Assembly: GCA_946481585.1 (NCBI GenBank)
Contig: CAMLOF010000206.1
Coordinates: 1 to 5,505 of the forward strand
DNA: 5,505 nt
Source: an uncultured Macromonas sp.
GTDB taxonomy: Bacteria > Pseudomonadota > Gammaproteobacteria > Burkholderiales > Burkholderiaceae
Direction of reading: 5' to 3'
Of this stretch, positions 1 through 5,505 are shown piece by piece (the first letter of the stretch is position 1; every line of letters begins with the position of its first letter). A program made the translations under genes and the position numbers. The notes under the pieces are model-generated. The model was not told the DNA's origin and made no database searches. It saw only the letters and a list, made by a program, of their open reading frames with translations.

Positions 1-610
1 CCGTGAGCAGGTAGGCCGTCGTCGCCCAGGCCTGGATGGACAGCCCCTGCAGGTTGGGGTCGCCCTCACCTTGCTGGATCTTGCGTGCCGATACGGCCAG
101 TTCGTCCCATGTCTTCGGCTCGGGCAGCTTGTATTTCTCAAGCAGGTCGCGCCGGTAGTACATGAACATCGCATCGGCAAATGCCGGCATGGCGGCAATC
201 TTGCCATCGATGACGTTTGCTGCCGCATATGCTGGCAAGAAGGGTTTCATGGCGGTGGCCGGGTCACCGAGGTAGGCGTTGAGCGGCTCGATCCAGCCTG
301 CACCCACGTATTGGGCCGGGTTCACGATGTCGATCATGAACAGGTCAATCGCAGGGTCTTTGGCGTTGAGCACCGTGCTCAGGTACTGGCGCTGCAGTTC
401 CGAGGTGGCGCCCCCTGTCTCCACGTCAATCTTGACGCCAGGGTTTTTTGCCTGGTACTGATCGAACAGCTTGCGCATCAGGTCAGGCCGCTGGCCTGAA
501 CCACCGGCGAATGCTCGCAGCCGGGTCTCGCCCTGCGCAATGGCTGGGGGCAGCACTGCGGTCAGAAGTGTGGCACTCAACAGCGCCAGAAGCTTGTGTC
601 GTCTTTGCAT
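1..610 (-). CDS. ABC transporter solute-binding protein (family 1, sugar type), N-terminal part
   Basis: The gene runs off the left edge; about 203 codons of the N-terminal part are present with no internal stop. It begins with a typical Sec signal peptide: basic MQRRHK, a hydrophobic stretch rich in Leu and Ala over residues 7-20, and a likely signal peptidase I site after AIA at residue 25. No lipobox cysteine is seen. The mature part has the features of family 1 extracellular solute-binding proteins (MalE/UgpB type): a first strand ending AFAGGSGQ, then LFDQYQAKNPGVKIDVE, DLFMIDIVNPAQYVGAGWIEPL, and later MYYRRDLLEKY followed by PKTWDEL. Its inferred role is to capture a carbohydrate in the periplasm and deliver it to the membrane permeases. 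Two ATGs are adjacent, at 613 and 610. I chose 610 because AAGGAG at 622-617 is then 6 nt upstream instead of 3. It is last of the four visible operon genes, 25 bp after the ATPase. The family is secure; the ligand is unknown. Confidence 0.9.
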   Translation of the reverse strand, partial: MQRRHKLLALLSATLLTAVLPPAIAQGETRLRAFAGGSGQRPDLMRKLFDQYQAKNPGVKIDVETGGATSELQRQYLSTVLNAKDPAIDLFMIDIVNPAQYVGAGWIEPLNAYLGDPATAMKPFLPAYAAANVIDGKIAAMPAFADAMFMYYRRDLLEKYKLPEPKTWDELAVSARKIQQGEGDPNLQGLSIQAWATTAYLLT

Positions 611-616
611 CATCGT

Positions 617-622
617 CTCCTT
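617..622 (-). promoter_or_regulatory. Ribosome binding site of the solute-binding protein gene
   Basis: AAGGAG on the minus strand lies 3 nt before the ATG at 613 and 6 nt before the ATG at 610. The normal spacing favours the second ATG. It sits in the short gap after the ATPase stop codon, so the last visible gene has its own strong translation signal, as expected for a binding protein needed in excess over its ATPase. Confidence 0.65.
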
Positions 623-635
623 CGGTGGTGGTTGG

Positions 636-1703
636 TCAGACTAGTGCCTCGCCGCTGTCCGGGTGGAACAGATGCAAGTGCCCGGGGTTGAGGTAGAGCG
701 GCAACTGGGTGCCCGGTGCCTCGCGAAAAGATGCTGGCAAGCGAGCGATCATTTCTGTGGCTCCGGCCTTGAGCGTCACGAGTGTTTCGGCCCCCAGCGG
801 TTCGAGCAGGGACACCGTCGCAGCCAGATTCACGTCGCCTTGCTCGGGTGTCAGGCGCAGGTTCTCGGGGCGTATACCAAGCTTGACCGGGCCGCCACGG
901 CCAGCAAGGCGGGACGGCAGCGGCAGACGCAGGCCTGCGCCCAGTTCCGCGTGTCCATCGGCCACCACGGCGTCCACCAGGTTCATGGGCGGCGCACCGG
1001 TGAACCCTGCGACAAACAAGGCGGCTGGCCGGTTGTAGATGGCGTCGGGTGTGTCGTACTGCATCTTGTGCCCGGCACTCAAAACGGCGATGCGGTCGGC
1101 CAGCGTCATCGCCTCCACCTGGTCGTGGGTCACGTAAATCATGGTTGCGCCAAGGCGCTGGTGCAGGCGTTTGATCTCGGTGCGCATCTCGTGCCGCAGC
1201 TGGGCATCGAGGTTGGACAAGGGTTCGTCGAACAGGAACACGGCTGGCTGCCGCACGATGGCTCGCCCGATGGCAACCCGCTGGCGCTGGCCGCCCGAAA
1301 GTGCGGCCGGCTTGCGGTCCAGCATGTGGTCGATCCGCAGCAGGCGCGCGGCGTCCATCACCCGCCGTTTGATCTCGTCTTCAGGCGTCTTGCGCAGGCG
1401 CAGACCAAACGCCATGTTGTCGTAGAGCGACTTGTGGGGGTACAGCGCATAGTCCTGGAACACCATGGCGATGTCGCGCGAACGTGGCGGCCTGTCGTTG
1501 ACGACCTGCCCGCCGATGCGCACTTCCCCGCCCGAGATCGATTCCAGGCCTGCAATCATCCGCAGCAGCGTGCTCTTGCCGCAGCCGGAAGGGCCCACGA
1601 AGACCACGAACTCGCCATGACGAATTTCCAGGTCAATACCGTGGATCACATTGTTTTTGCCGTCGTAGTTCTTCACGACCTGGCGCAGTTCTACGGCTGC
1701 CAT
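636..1703 (-). CDS. Sugar ABC transporter ATP-binding protein, UgpC/MsmK/MalK type
   Basis: This 355-residue protein is the usual length for the CUT1-type sugar importer ATPases. It hydrolyses ATP at the inner face of the membrane to drive import by the permease pair. All nucleotide-binding motifs are intact: Walker A GPSGCGKST (37-45), Q-loop glutamine near 83 in VFQDYALYPH, signature LSGGQRQR (135-142), Walker B AVFLFDEP with catalytic Glu160, D-loop SNLDAQ, and H-loop His193 in VTHDQVEAMT. After about residue 240 comes the C-terminal TOBE/OB regulatory region, with LGIRPENLRL as its recognisable strand. The start ATG overlaps the aldolase stop by one base (TGATG) and is preceded by AAGGAG at 7 nt, so the start is well supported and translation is probably coupled. 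The linked binding protein indicates a carbohydrate or sugar-acid substrate. UgpC-type ATPases can serve several transporters, so the name does not define the substrate. Confidence 0.96.
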   Translation of the reverse strand: MAAVELRQVVKNYDGKNNVIHGIDLEIRHGEFVVFVGPSGCGKSTLLRMIAGLESISGGEVRIGGQVVNDRPPRSRDIAMVFQDYALYPHKSLYDNMAFGLRLRKTPEDEIKRRVMDAARLLRIDHMLDRKPAALSGGQRQRVAIGRAIVRQPAVFLFDEPLSNLDAQLRHEMRTEIKRLHQRLGATMIYVTHDQVEAMTLADRIAVLSAGHKMQYDTPDAIYNRPAALFVAGFTGAPPMNLVDAVVADGHAELGAGLRLPLPSRLAGRGGPVKLGIRPENLRLTPEQGDVNLAATVSLLEPLGAETLVTLKAGATEMIARLPASFREAPGTQLPLYLNPGHLHLFHPDSGEALV

Positions 1704-2503
1704 CAGTAAGCTCCTTGAGAGGTTTGTGGGGTTTCGGAGGTGCCGGGTCCGCGCACCGCGGACAACGCGCTCTGCGCACTGCGCATCAGCAAACCAAGAT
1801 CCGATGCAATGGCGACGAAATCAAATCCCATGGCGAGGTACTCCCGCACCACTTCCGGTGTTCCACCCACCGTTCCAATCGGTTTGCCCAGCGCCTTGGC
1901 TCGGCGCACGGCGTCTGCAGTCAACGCAAGCACGCGCGGGTGAGTGAGCTGGCCCGGCAACCCCATGGTGGCCGAGAGGTCGCCAGGGCCGATGAACAAG
2001 GCATCCACTCCCTCGACCTGGGCAATCTCGTCCAGCTTGCCGATGGCCTCGGCTGTTTCCAGCTGAACGATCACGCCGATGCTGCGGTTGGCCGTGGCCA
2101 CGTACCCCTGGGCCGTGCCAAAGCGCGATGCCCGGCTCATCCCCGCGACCCCACGGCATCCTTCAGGCGGGTACCGGGTGGCCGCCACCGCTGCACGCGC
2201 CTCTTCGGCATCCTGCACGAACGGCACGAGCAATGTGGCGGCGCCTGCATCGAGCACGCGCTTGATGGTCACGCGATCGTTCCAGGGCACCCGCACCACA
2301 GGCTTCATTGGCGTTGCTGCCAAAGCCTGAAGCATGTGGACGACCTCCATCATGTCCAGCGGCGTGTGCTCCATGTCCACCACGCCCCAGTCAAAGCCTG
2401 CGCAGCCCATCGCCTCGCAGACGATCGGGCTGGCCGACATCAGCCAGGTGCCCACAGGCGGCCGTGTTGCAGCATGGGCCATCAGTTCTTGAAATGCGTT
2501 CAT
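1703..2503 (-). CDS. HpcH/HpaI-family 2-keto-3-deoxy-acid aldolase
   Basis: This 266-residue protein has the normal length for class II, metal-dependent pyruvate aldolases of the HpcH/HpaI family (HpaI, GarL, RhmA/YfaU). The members cleave 4-hydroxy-2-keto acids to pyruvate and an aldehyde in the cytoplasm. Family motifs appear in order: GTWLMSASP (18-26), DMEHTPLD with Asp43 and His46, VRVP with Arg71, LLVPFVQDAEEAR (91-103), RYPPEGCRG (110-118), VQLET with Gln147 and Glu149, and FIGPGDLSA with Asp175. By family knowledge the His acts as base, the Arg binds the pyruvate carboxylate, and Glu149 and Asp175 hold the divalent metal; all are present. The ending GAY resembles the C terminus of RhmA-type members. 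It lies 10 bp after the dehydratase gene, whose 2-keto-3-deoxy product is the natural substrate. The aldehyde released could be glycolaldehyde, lactaldehyde or glyceraldehyde. The family is certain, the substrate is not. The ribosome binding site is weak (GAAAG), so translation may depend on coupling to the upstream gene. Confidence 0.93.
   Translation of the reverse strand: MNAFQELMAHAATRPPVGTWLMSASPIVCEAMGCAGFDWGVVDMEHTPLDMMEVVHMLQALAATPMKPVVRVPWNDRVTIKRVLDAGAATLLVPFVQDAEEARAAVAATRYPPEGCRGVAGMSRASRFGTAQGYVATANRSIGVIVQLETAEAIGKLDEIAQVEGVDALFIGPGDLSATMGLPGQLTHPRVLALTADAVRRAKALGKPIGTVGGTPEVVREYLAMGFDFVAIASDLGLLMRSAQSALSAVRGPGTSETPQTSQGAY
1711..1716 (-). promoter_or_regulatory. Ribosome binding site of the ABC ATPase gene, inside the aldolase 3' end
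   Basis: AAGGAG on the minus strand is 7 nt before the ATPase ATG and lies within the last codons of the aldolase gene. With the TGATG stop/start overlap it fixes the ATPase start and points to coupled translation. Confidence 0.7.
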
Positions 2504-2513
2504 CAGCGTGCTT

Positions 2514-4250
2514 TCAAAATATCGGGTACTCGGGCGTCGGGGTGTCGCCCTGCAAAAAGTCGAAATCGCAGCCTTCGTGGGCCTGGGTCACATGCTCCTG
2601 GTACAGGCGGATGTAGCCCCGTTGGTGGGGGCGTGCTGGTGGCGTCCAGGCGGCACGGCGGCGTTCAAGTTCCGCTTCTTCGACAAGCAGGTCGATACGG
2701 CCCGCAGAAACGTCAATGGCGATCTCGTCCCCGTTCTTGACCAGGGCGAGCGGCCCGCCCACAGCGCTCTCGGGGCTCACGTGCAGTACACAGCTGCCGT
2801 AATGCGTGCCGCTCATGCGTGCGTCTGAAATGCGCACCATGTCACGCACGCCGCGTGCGAGCAATTTCTTCGGAATAGGCAGACCGCCCCATTCAGGCAT
2901 GCCGGGCGCTCCCACCGGCCCAGCGTTGCGCAAGACGAGCACGGTGTTCTCATCGCAGTCCAGTTCCGGGTCGGCACAACGCTCCACCATCTCTTGCGGG
3001 TTGTCAAACACGAGCGCCCTGCCCCTGTGACGCAGGAATTTCGGGCTCGCTGCGCTGGCCTTCATCACTGCACCTGCGGGCGCGAGGTTGCCGCGCAGCA
3101 CGGCCAATGCCCCTGCGGTGCTCACCGGCCGGTCCAGGGGGCGAATCACTTCATCGTCGAGCGATTCGCGGCCAGCAATGTTTTCTGCCACTGTGCGGCC
3201 CGTGACCGTCAGCTCTCCCAGAGACAAATGCTCGCGCATGCGGTTCATCAAGGCGGGCACGCCACCTGCGTAATGGAAATCCTCCATCAGGCGGTCGCCG
3301 CTGGGAAACAAGTTCGCCAACACCGGAATGCGGCGCCCCAGTTCATCCAGATCGTCCAGGCTCAAATCGACACCGGCGCGCCGCGCCATGGCAATCACAT
3401 GCACTGCGGCGTTGGTTGAGCCGCCCAGAGCCATCTGTATGGTGGCGGCGTTGACGAAAGCGCCCCGGGTCAGGATGCGTGAGGGAGTCAGGTCGTCCCA
3501 GATCATCTGCACGATGCGTTCGCCGCAGTCTGCCGCCATCCTTGAGTGCCCGGCATCCATTGCAGGTATCGTGGTTGAGCCCGGCAACGCAAGACCCAAG
3601 GCTTCGACGATGGCGGTCATGGTGCTGGCCGTCCCCATCGTGTTGCACGTGCCCGGGGAGCGTGTCATCTTGGCCTCTAGGCGCACCCAATCGGAATCAT
3701 CGATGCGCCCTGCCTGGTATTCGTCCCAGAACATGCGTGTGTGGGTGCCGGCGCCAATGAGCCGCGCGGGCTCGCCCGGCCTGAGGTGCCTGTCACTCAA
3801 CATCGGGCCTGCCGCGCAAAACAGCGTTGGCAGGTTCGCGCTAATCGCCCCCATCAGTGTCCCGGGCGTCGTCTTGTCGCACCCGGCGAGCAACACCACG
3901 CCGTCCAGCGGCAGCGAACGCAGCAGCTCCTCGGCTTCCATGGCCAGGAAGTTCCTGTAGAGCATGGTGGTGGGCTTGACCATCACCTCCCCCAGGCTCA
4001 TTGCAGGCAGCTCGAAGGGCATTCCGCCTGCCATCAACACCCCGCGCTTGACGCTTTCCGCCCTTTCACGCAAATGCGCATGGCATGGTGAGAGGTCGCT
4101 CCAGGTGTTGATGATGCCGACGATGGGCCGCTCCAACACGTCTTCCCGGCGCAGGCCCATTTGCTGTATGCGCTGGCGGTGAGCGAAGCCCCGCATGTCG
4201 TTGGCGGCAAACCAACGGCGGCTGCGTAGGTTGTCGAGAGTTAAGGTCAT
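2514..4250 (-). CDS. IlvD/Edd-family sugar-acid (aldonate) dehydratase
   Basis: With the start at 4250 the protein has 578 residues, the family norm. IlvD/Edd enzymes use an Fe-S cluster and Mg2+ to remove water from a 2,3-dihydroxy acid, giving a 2-keto-3-deoxy acid. Three probable cluster cysteines are Cys56 (DLSPCHAH), Cys124 (AGCDKTTPG) and Cys202 (GTCNTMGTASTM). Other hallmarks are LGGSTNAAVH, FPSGDRLMEDFHYAGG, LRGNLAPAGAVMK, and the active-site loop DARMSGTHYG with Ser480 and Thr482. The GTHYG form is, from memory, typical of the sugar-acid branch (L-arabinonate and D-xylonate dehydratases) and not of the branched-chain amino acid enzyme IlvD. The neighbouring aldolase and sugar transporter support that reading. 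A longer frame opens at 4307, but I reject that start: it lies in the operator palindrome, while the ATG at 4250 has AAGGAA 6 nt upstream and begins MTLTLDNLRSRRWF, as expected for the family. It is the first gene of the operon. Which aldonate it uses is undetermined. Confidence 0.93.
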   Translation of the reverse strand: MTLTLDNLRSRRWFAANDMRGFAHRQRIQQMGLRREDVLERPIVGIINTWSDLSPCHAHLRERAESVKRGVLMAGGMPFELPAMSLGEVMVKPTTMLYRNFLAMEAEELLRSLPLDGVVLLAGCDKTTPGTLMGAISANLPTLFCAAGPMLSDRHLRPGEPARLIGAGTHTRMFWDEYQAGRIDDSDWVRLEAKMTRSPGTCNTMGTASTMTAIVEALGLALPGSTTIPAMDAGHSRMAADCGERIVQMIWDDLTPSRILTRGAFVNAATIQMALGGSTNAAVHVIAMARRAGVDLSLDDLDELGRRIPVLANLFPSGDRLMEDFHYAGGVPALMNRMREHLSLGELTVTGRTVAENIAGRESLDDEVIRPLDRPVSTAGALAVLRGNLAPAGAVMKASAASPKFLRHRGRALVFDNPQEMVERCADPELDCDENTVLVLRNAGPVGAPGMPEWGGLPIPKKLLARGVRDMVRISDARMSGTHYGSCVLHVSPESAVGGPLALVKNGDEIAIDVSAGRIDLLVEEAELERRRAAWTPPARPHQRGYIRLYQEHVTQAHEGCDFDFLQGDTPTPEYPIF

Positions 4251-4255
4251 CAGAT

Positions 4256-4261
4256 TTCCTT
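4256..4261 (-). promoter_or_regulatory. Ribosome binding site deciding the dehydratase start
   Basis: AAGGAA on the minus strand is followed by a 6-nt spacer and the ATG at 4250. No comparable signal stands before the in-frame ATG at 4307, so this site decides in favour of the 578-residue protein. Confidence 0.65.
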
Positions 4262-4278
4262 GGGCTCTGAATACAGCG

Positions 4279-4307
4279 TTGAAGTCATCTAGTGTTACCG
4301 GTAACAT
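4279..4307 (+). promoter_or_regulatory. Candidate sigma-70 promoter of the LacI-family regulator
   Basis: TTGAAG (4279-4284, four of six matching TTGACA) is followed by a 17-bp spacer and TAACAT (4302-4307, four of six matching TATAAT). Transcription would begin near 4314, leaving about 38 nt of leader before the ATG at 4352. The -10 box lies in the right arm of the operator palindrome, so repressor binding would block it. The prediction rests on consensus matching only. Confidence 0.4.
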
Positions 4308-4321
4308 TAACGGCGGTGCAA
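4292..4321 (-). promoter_or_regulatory. Weak candidate promoter of the dehydratase operon
   Basis: On the minus strand, TTGCAC (4321-4316) and TAACAC (4297-4292) are separated by 18 bp. Each matches only about three of six consensus bases. The -10 box lies in the left arm of the operator palindrome, mirroring the opposite promoter. A start near 4285 would give a leader of about 35 nt. The weak match may mean an activator or another sigma factor is involved, or that the true promoter lies elsewhere in this 101-bp region. Confidence 0.25.
4293..4306. promoter_or_regulatory. Operator palindrome, GntR/LacI-family type
   Basis: TGTTACCGGTAACA is a perfect 14-bp palindrome with a central CG step, as LacI-family operators usually have. 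With its flanks it reads GTGTTA-CCGG-TAACAT. It differs at one of twelve defined positions from the E. coli GntR/IdnR element as I remember it (ATGTTA, four bases, TAACAT). It lies in the divergent intergenic region beside a GntR-like regulator gene and overlaps both candidate -10 boxes. Repression of both the operon and the regulator is therefore the simplest reading. Confidence 0.8.
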
Positions 4322-4330
4322 ACTTTACAC
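4316..4330. repeat. Imperfect inverted repeat in the divergent promoter region
   Basis: GTGCAAACTTTACAC has two 7-bp arms around a central C, with six of seven positions pairing. It overlaps the candidate -35 box of the dehydratase operon. It could be a site for a second regulator or a degenerate auxiliary site. Its odd symmetry and sequence differ from the main operator, so it is probably not a simple copy. Confidence 0.4.
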
Positions 4331-4333
4331 ATC

Positions 4334-4343
4334 GGTAATTACC
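4334..4343. repeat. Perfect 10-bp palindrome before the regulator start
   Basis: GGTAATTACC is centred 39 bp from the centre of the main operator and ends 8 bp before the regulator ATG. It shares the GGTAA string with the operator's right half but has a different centre (AT instead of CG). It may be an auxiliary operator, a hairpin in the leader, or chance. Confidence 0.35.
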
Positions 4344-4351
4344 CTAGATTG

Positions 4352-5431
4352 ATGTCATCCACTCCGGAATTCAGCCGCCGTCCCAGGCGCGGTCATGGTC
4401 GCCCTACCCTCCACGACGTGGCGGAGGCCGCAGGCGTGACCCGCATCACCGTCTCGCGGTACATACGCCAACCCGAGCGTGTTGCGGAAGCCACGGCGGC
4501 CAAGATTCGTGAAGCGATCGAGCGCACGGGCTACGTTCCCAATCAGCTGGCCGGCCACCTGGCCAGCGGGGCTTCGCGCCTGGTCGCTGCGCTGATCCCG
4601 AATGTGGGCCACTCGATCTTTGCGGAAACCATACAAAGCCTGACGGAGGGTCTCCACGGCAGTGGCTTCGAGCTACTGCTGCTGTCTACAGGTTACTCGC
4701 TGGAGCGCGAGGAGGCCCAATTGCGTGCCCTGACCGGATGGGCGCCAGGGGCCATCGTGGTCACTGGGCGGCAGCACACGCCTGGCGCCTTGCGGATGTT
4801 GCGCGAAGCGCGGGACGCGGGAACGCCCGTCGTCGAAATCTGGGACCACCACAGCCAAAACACCGACCCCGAAGATTTCGCTCAGATCGGCTTTGACCAC
4901 TTCCAGACTGGCCGCCAGATGGCTGCGCGCCTCGTCGAACTCGGCCACCGCAGCCTGGCCTACGTGGACAGCGGCGTGACCGAGGACTTTCGTGCCCACG
5001 AGCGTGGCGACGGTTTCGAAGCCGAAGCGCGCGCCCTTGGCGCAAAGGTCAAGCGTCTGCGCGCCAACATTGGCGATGCGTTTGACGCAGGCCGCGAAGT
5101 GCTGCCAAGCTTGCTGGTGGAAGCGAAATCGCCCATCACTGCAGCGGCATACGCCAATGACTACCTGGCCTGCGGAACGCTGATGGAAGCCCATGCGCAG
5201 GGTATTGAAGTGCCGGGCCGTCTTGCCTTGCTTGGGTTCGGGGACTTTCCGATTGGCCGTCAGCTGGATCCGTCGCTGTCAACTGTGCGCCCTCCGACCG
5301 CAGAAATTGGACGCGTCACGGCACGTGCCGTCCTGGAGTCGATTGCCGAAGGACAGGAGCCGCTCAGTGAGGCCCTGTCTTGCACGCTGATAGAGCGGAT
5401 GAGCACGTCGACCAAGACCGGTCGCTTGTGA
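4352..5431 (+). CDS. LacI-family transcriptional regulator, GntR-like
   Basis: This 359-residue protein has a LacI-type helix-turn-helix at about residues 18-40 (RPTLHDVAEAAGVTRITVSRYI), a hinge helix around YVPNQLAGHLASG (61-73), and a periplasmic-binding-protein-like effector domain to the end. Within it are VAALIPNVGHSIFAETI, the IVVTGRQHTPGALRML region, IGFDHFQTGRQMAARL, AAAYANDYLACGTL and LALLGFGDFPIGRQLDPSLSTV. The pattern, including the HTP motif and FDHF/GRQM, resembles E. coli GntR as I recall it. A GntR-like operator lies upstream, so the effector may be an aldonate or a sugar-acid metabolite. The first 17 residues are basic and extend beyond the usual LacI start. I chose the ATG at 4352 because the upstream GTG at 4292 lies in the operator palindrome, before the predicted transcription start. 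No clear Shine-Dalgarno precedes 4352. It is divergent from the operon it probably controls and probably represses itself too. Confidence 0.92.
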   Translation: MSSTPEFSRRPRRGHGRPTLHDVAEAAGVTRITVSRYIRQPERVAEATAAKIREAIERTGYVPNQLAGHLASGASRLVAALIPNVGHSIFAETIQSLTEGLHGSGFELLLLSTGYSLEREEAQLRALTGWAPGAIVVTGRQHTPGALRMLREARDAGTPVVEIWDHHSQNTDPEDFAQIGFDHFQTGRQMAARLVELGHRSLAYVDSGVTEDFRAHERGDGFEAEARALGAKVKRLRANIGDAFDAGREVLPSLLVEAKSPITAAAYANDYLACGTLMEAHAQGIEVPGRLALLGFGDFPIGRQLDPSLSTVRPPTAEIGRVTARAVLESIAEGQEPLSEALSCTLIERMSTSTKTGRL

Positions 5432-5450
5432 TTCTTGAGCCTTGAGCCGG

Positions 5451-5505
5451 TCAGGGCGCAGTCAACGTCAGCCTGTGCTTGCGGAATATCTCCAGCATCT
5501 GCCCA
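5451..5505 (-). CDS. Possible C-terminal end of an unidentified minus-strand gene
   Basis: Reading in from the right edge, one minus-strand frame gives about 17 residues, GQMLEIFRKHRLTLTAP, then TGA at 5453-5451. The residues look like ordinary protein, and the convergent arrangement 19 bp from the regulator stop is plausible. The fragment is too short to assign a family or to exclude chance; another minus-strand frame is also open here. No convincing terminator hairpin with a T tract is seen between the two stops. Confidence 0.3.
   Translation of the reverse strand, partial: GQMLEIFRKHRLTLTAP

Noticed and set aside
71..499. Plus-strand open frame (142 codons) opposite the solute-binding protein gene
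   Set aside because: The minus strand encodes a clear signal peptide and binding-protein motifs over the same bases.
663..1709. Long plus-strand open frame (348 codons) opposite the ABC ATPase gene
   Set aside because: It is antisense to a gene with all motifs intact, its translation is rich in His, Arg, Gly and Cys with no recognisable domain, and long antisense frames are common in GC-rich coding DNA.
1715..2740. Long plus-strand open frame (341 codons) opposite the aldolase gene and the dehydratase end
   Set aside because: It crosses a gene boundary on the opposite strand, has low-complexity His/Arg/Gly-rich composition, and shows no domain or ribosome binding site.
3328..3960. Plus-strand open frame (210 codons) opposite the dehydratase gene
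   Set aside because: It is a shadow of a well-conserved dehydratase coding region; the Ser/Arg/Pro-rich translation has no family features.
4673..5194. Minus-strand open frame (173 codons) opposite the regulator gene
   Set aside because: The plus strand encodes the effector domain of a complete LacI-family protein here; the antisense translation shows no domain.
5434..5447. Tandem CTTGAGC repeat just after the regulator gene
   Set aside because: Two copies of 7 bp are too little to distinguish from chance, and no partner feature is seen.
5416..5452. Inverted repeat GACCGG...CCGGTC around the regulator stop codon, as a possible terminator
   Set aside because: The arms are only 6 bp with a loop of about 25 nt and no T tract follows, so it does not support an intrinsic terminator.

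Overview
This is a GC-rich bacterial chromosomal window. Codon use, short intergenic gaps and protein character look proteobacterial, most likely Burkholderiales and perhaps Comamonadaceae. That placement is an inference from sequence style, not from a marker gene. The window holds one catabolic and uptake operon on the minus strand and its probable regulator, divergently transcribed on the plus strand. No RNA gene, mobile element or CRISPR array is visible.

Layout in the direction of transcription: the minus-strand operon starts near 4250. It encodes an IlvD/Edd-family sugar-acid dehydratase (4250 to 2514), an HpcH/HpaI-family 2-keto-3-deoxy-acid aldolase (2503 to 1703), a UgpC/MalK-type ABC transporter ATPase (1703 to 636), and the N-terminal part of a secreted solute-binding protein (610 down to the left edge). 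Gaps are 10 bp, a 1-bp overlap and about 25 bp, so the four genes are very likely co-transcribed. The permease genes are not in the window and probably lie further left. On the plus strand, 4352-5431 encodes a LacI-family regulator resembling the gluconate repressor GntR. A short unidentified minus-strand reading frame may end at 5451 at the right edge.

The 101-bp divergent intergenic region is the control centre. It carries a perfect 14-bp palindrome, TGTTACCGGTAACA (4293-4306), which closely resembles the GntR/IdnR-type operator, and two further inverted repeats at 4316-4330 and 4334-4343. A plausible sigma-70 promoter for the regulator has its -10 box inside the palindrome, so autorepression together with control of the operon is likely.

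Working model: the binding protein and ATPase, with unseen permeases, import a sugar or sugar acid. The dehydratase converts the aldonate to a 2-keto-3-deoxy acid, and the aldolase cleaves that to pyruvate plus an aldehyde, as in non-phosphorylative sugar-acid catabolism. The LacI-family protein would sense the aldonate or a product. The actual substrate (pentonate, hexonate or 6-deoxyhexonate) cannot be settled from the sequence.
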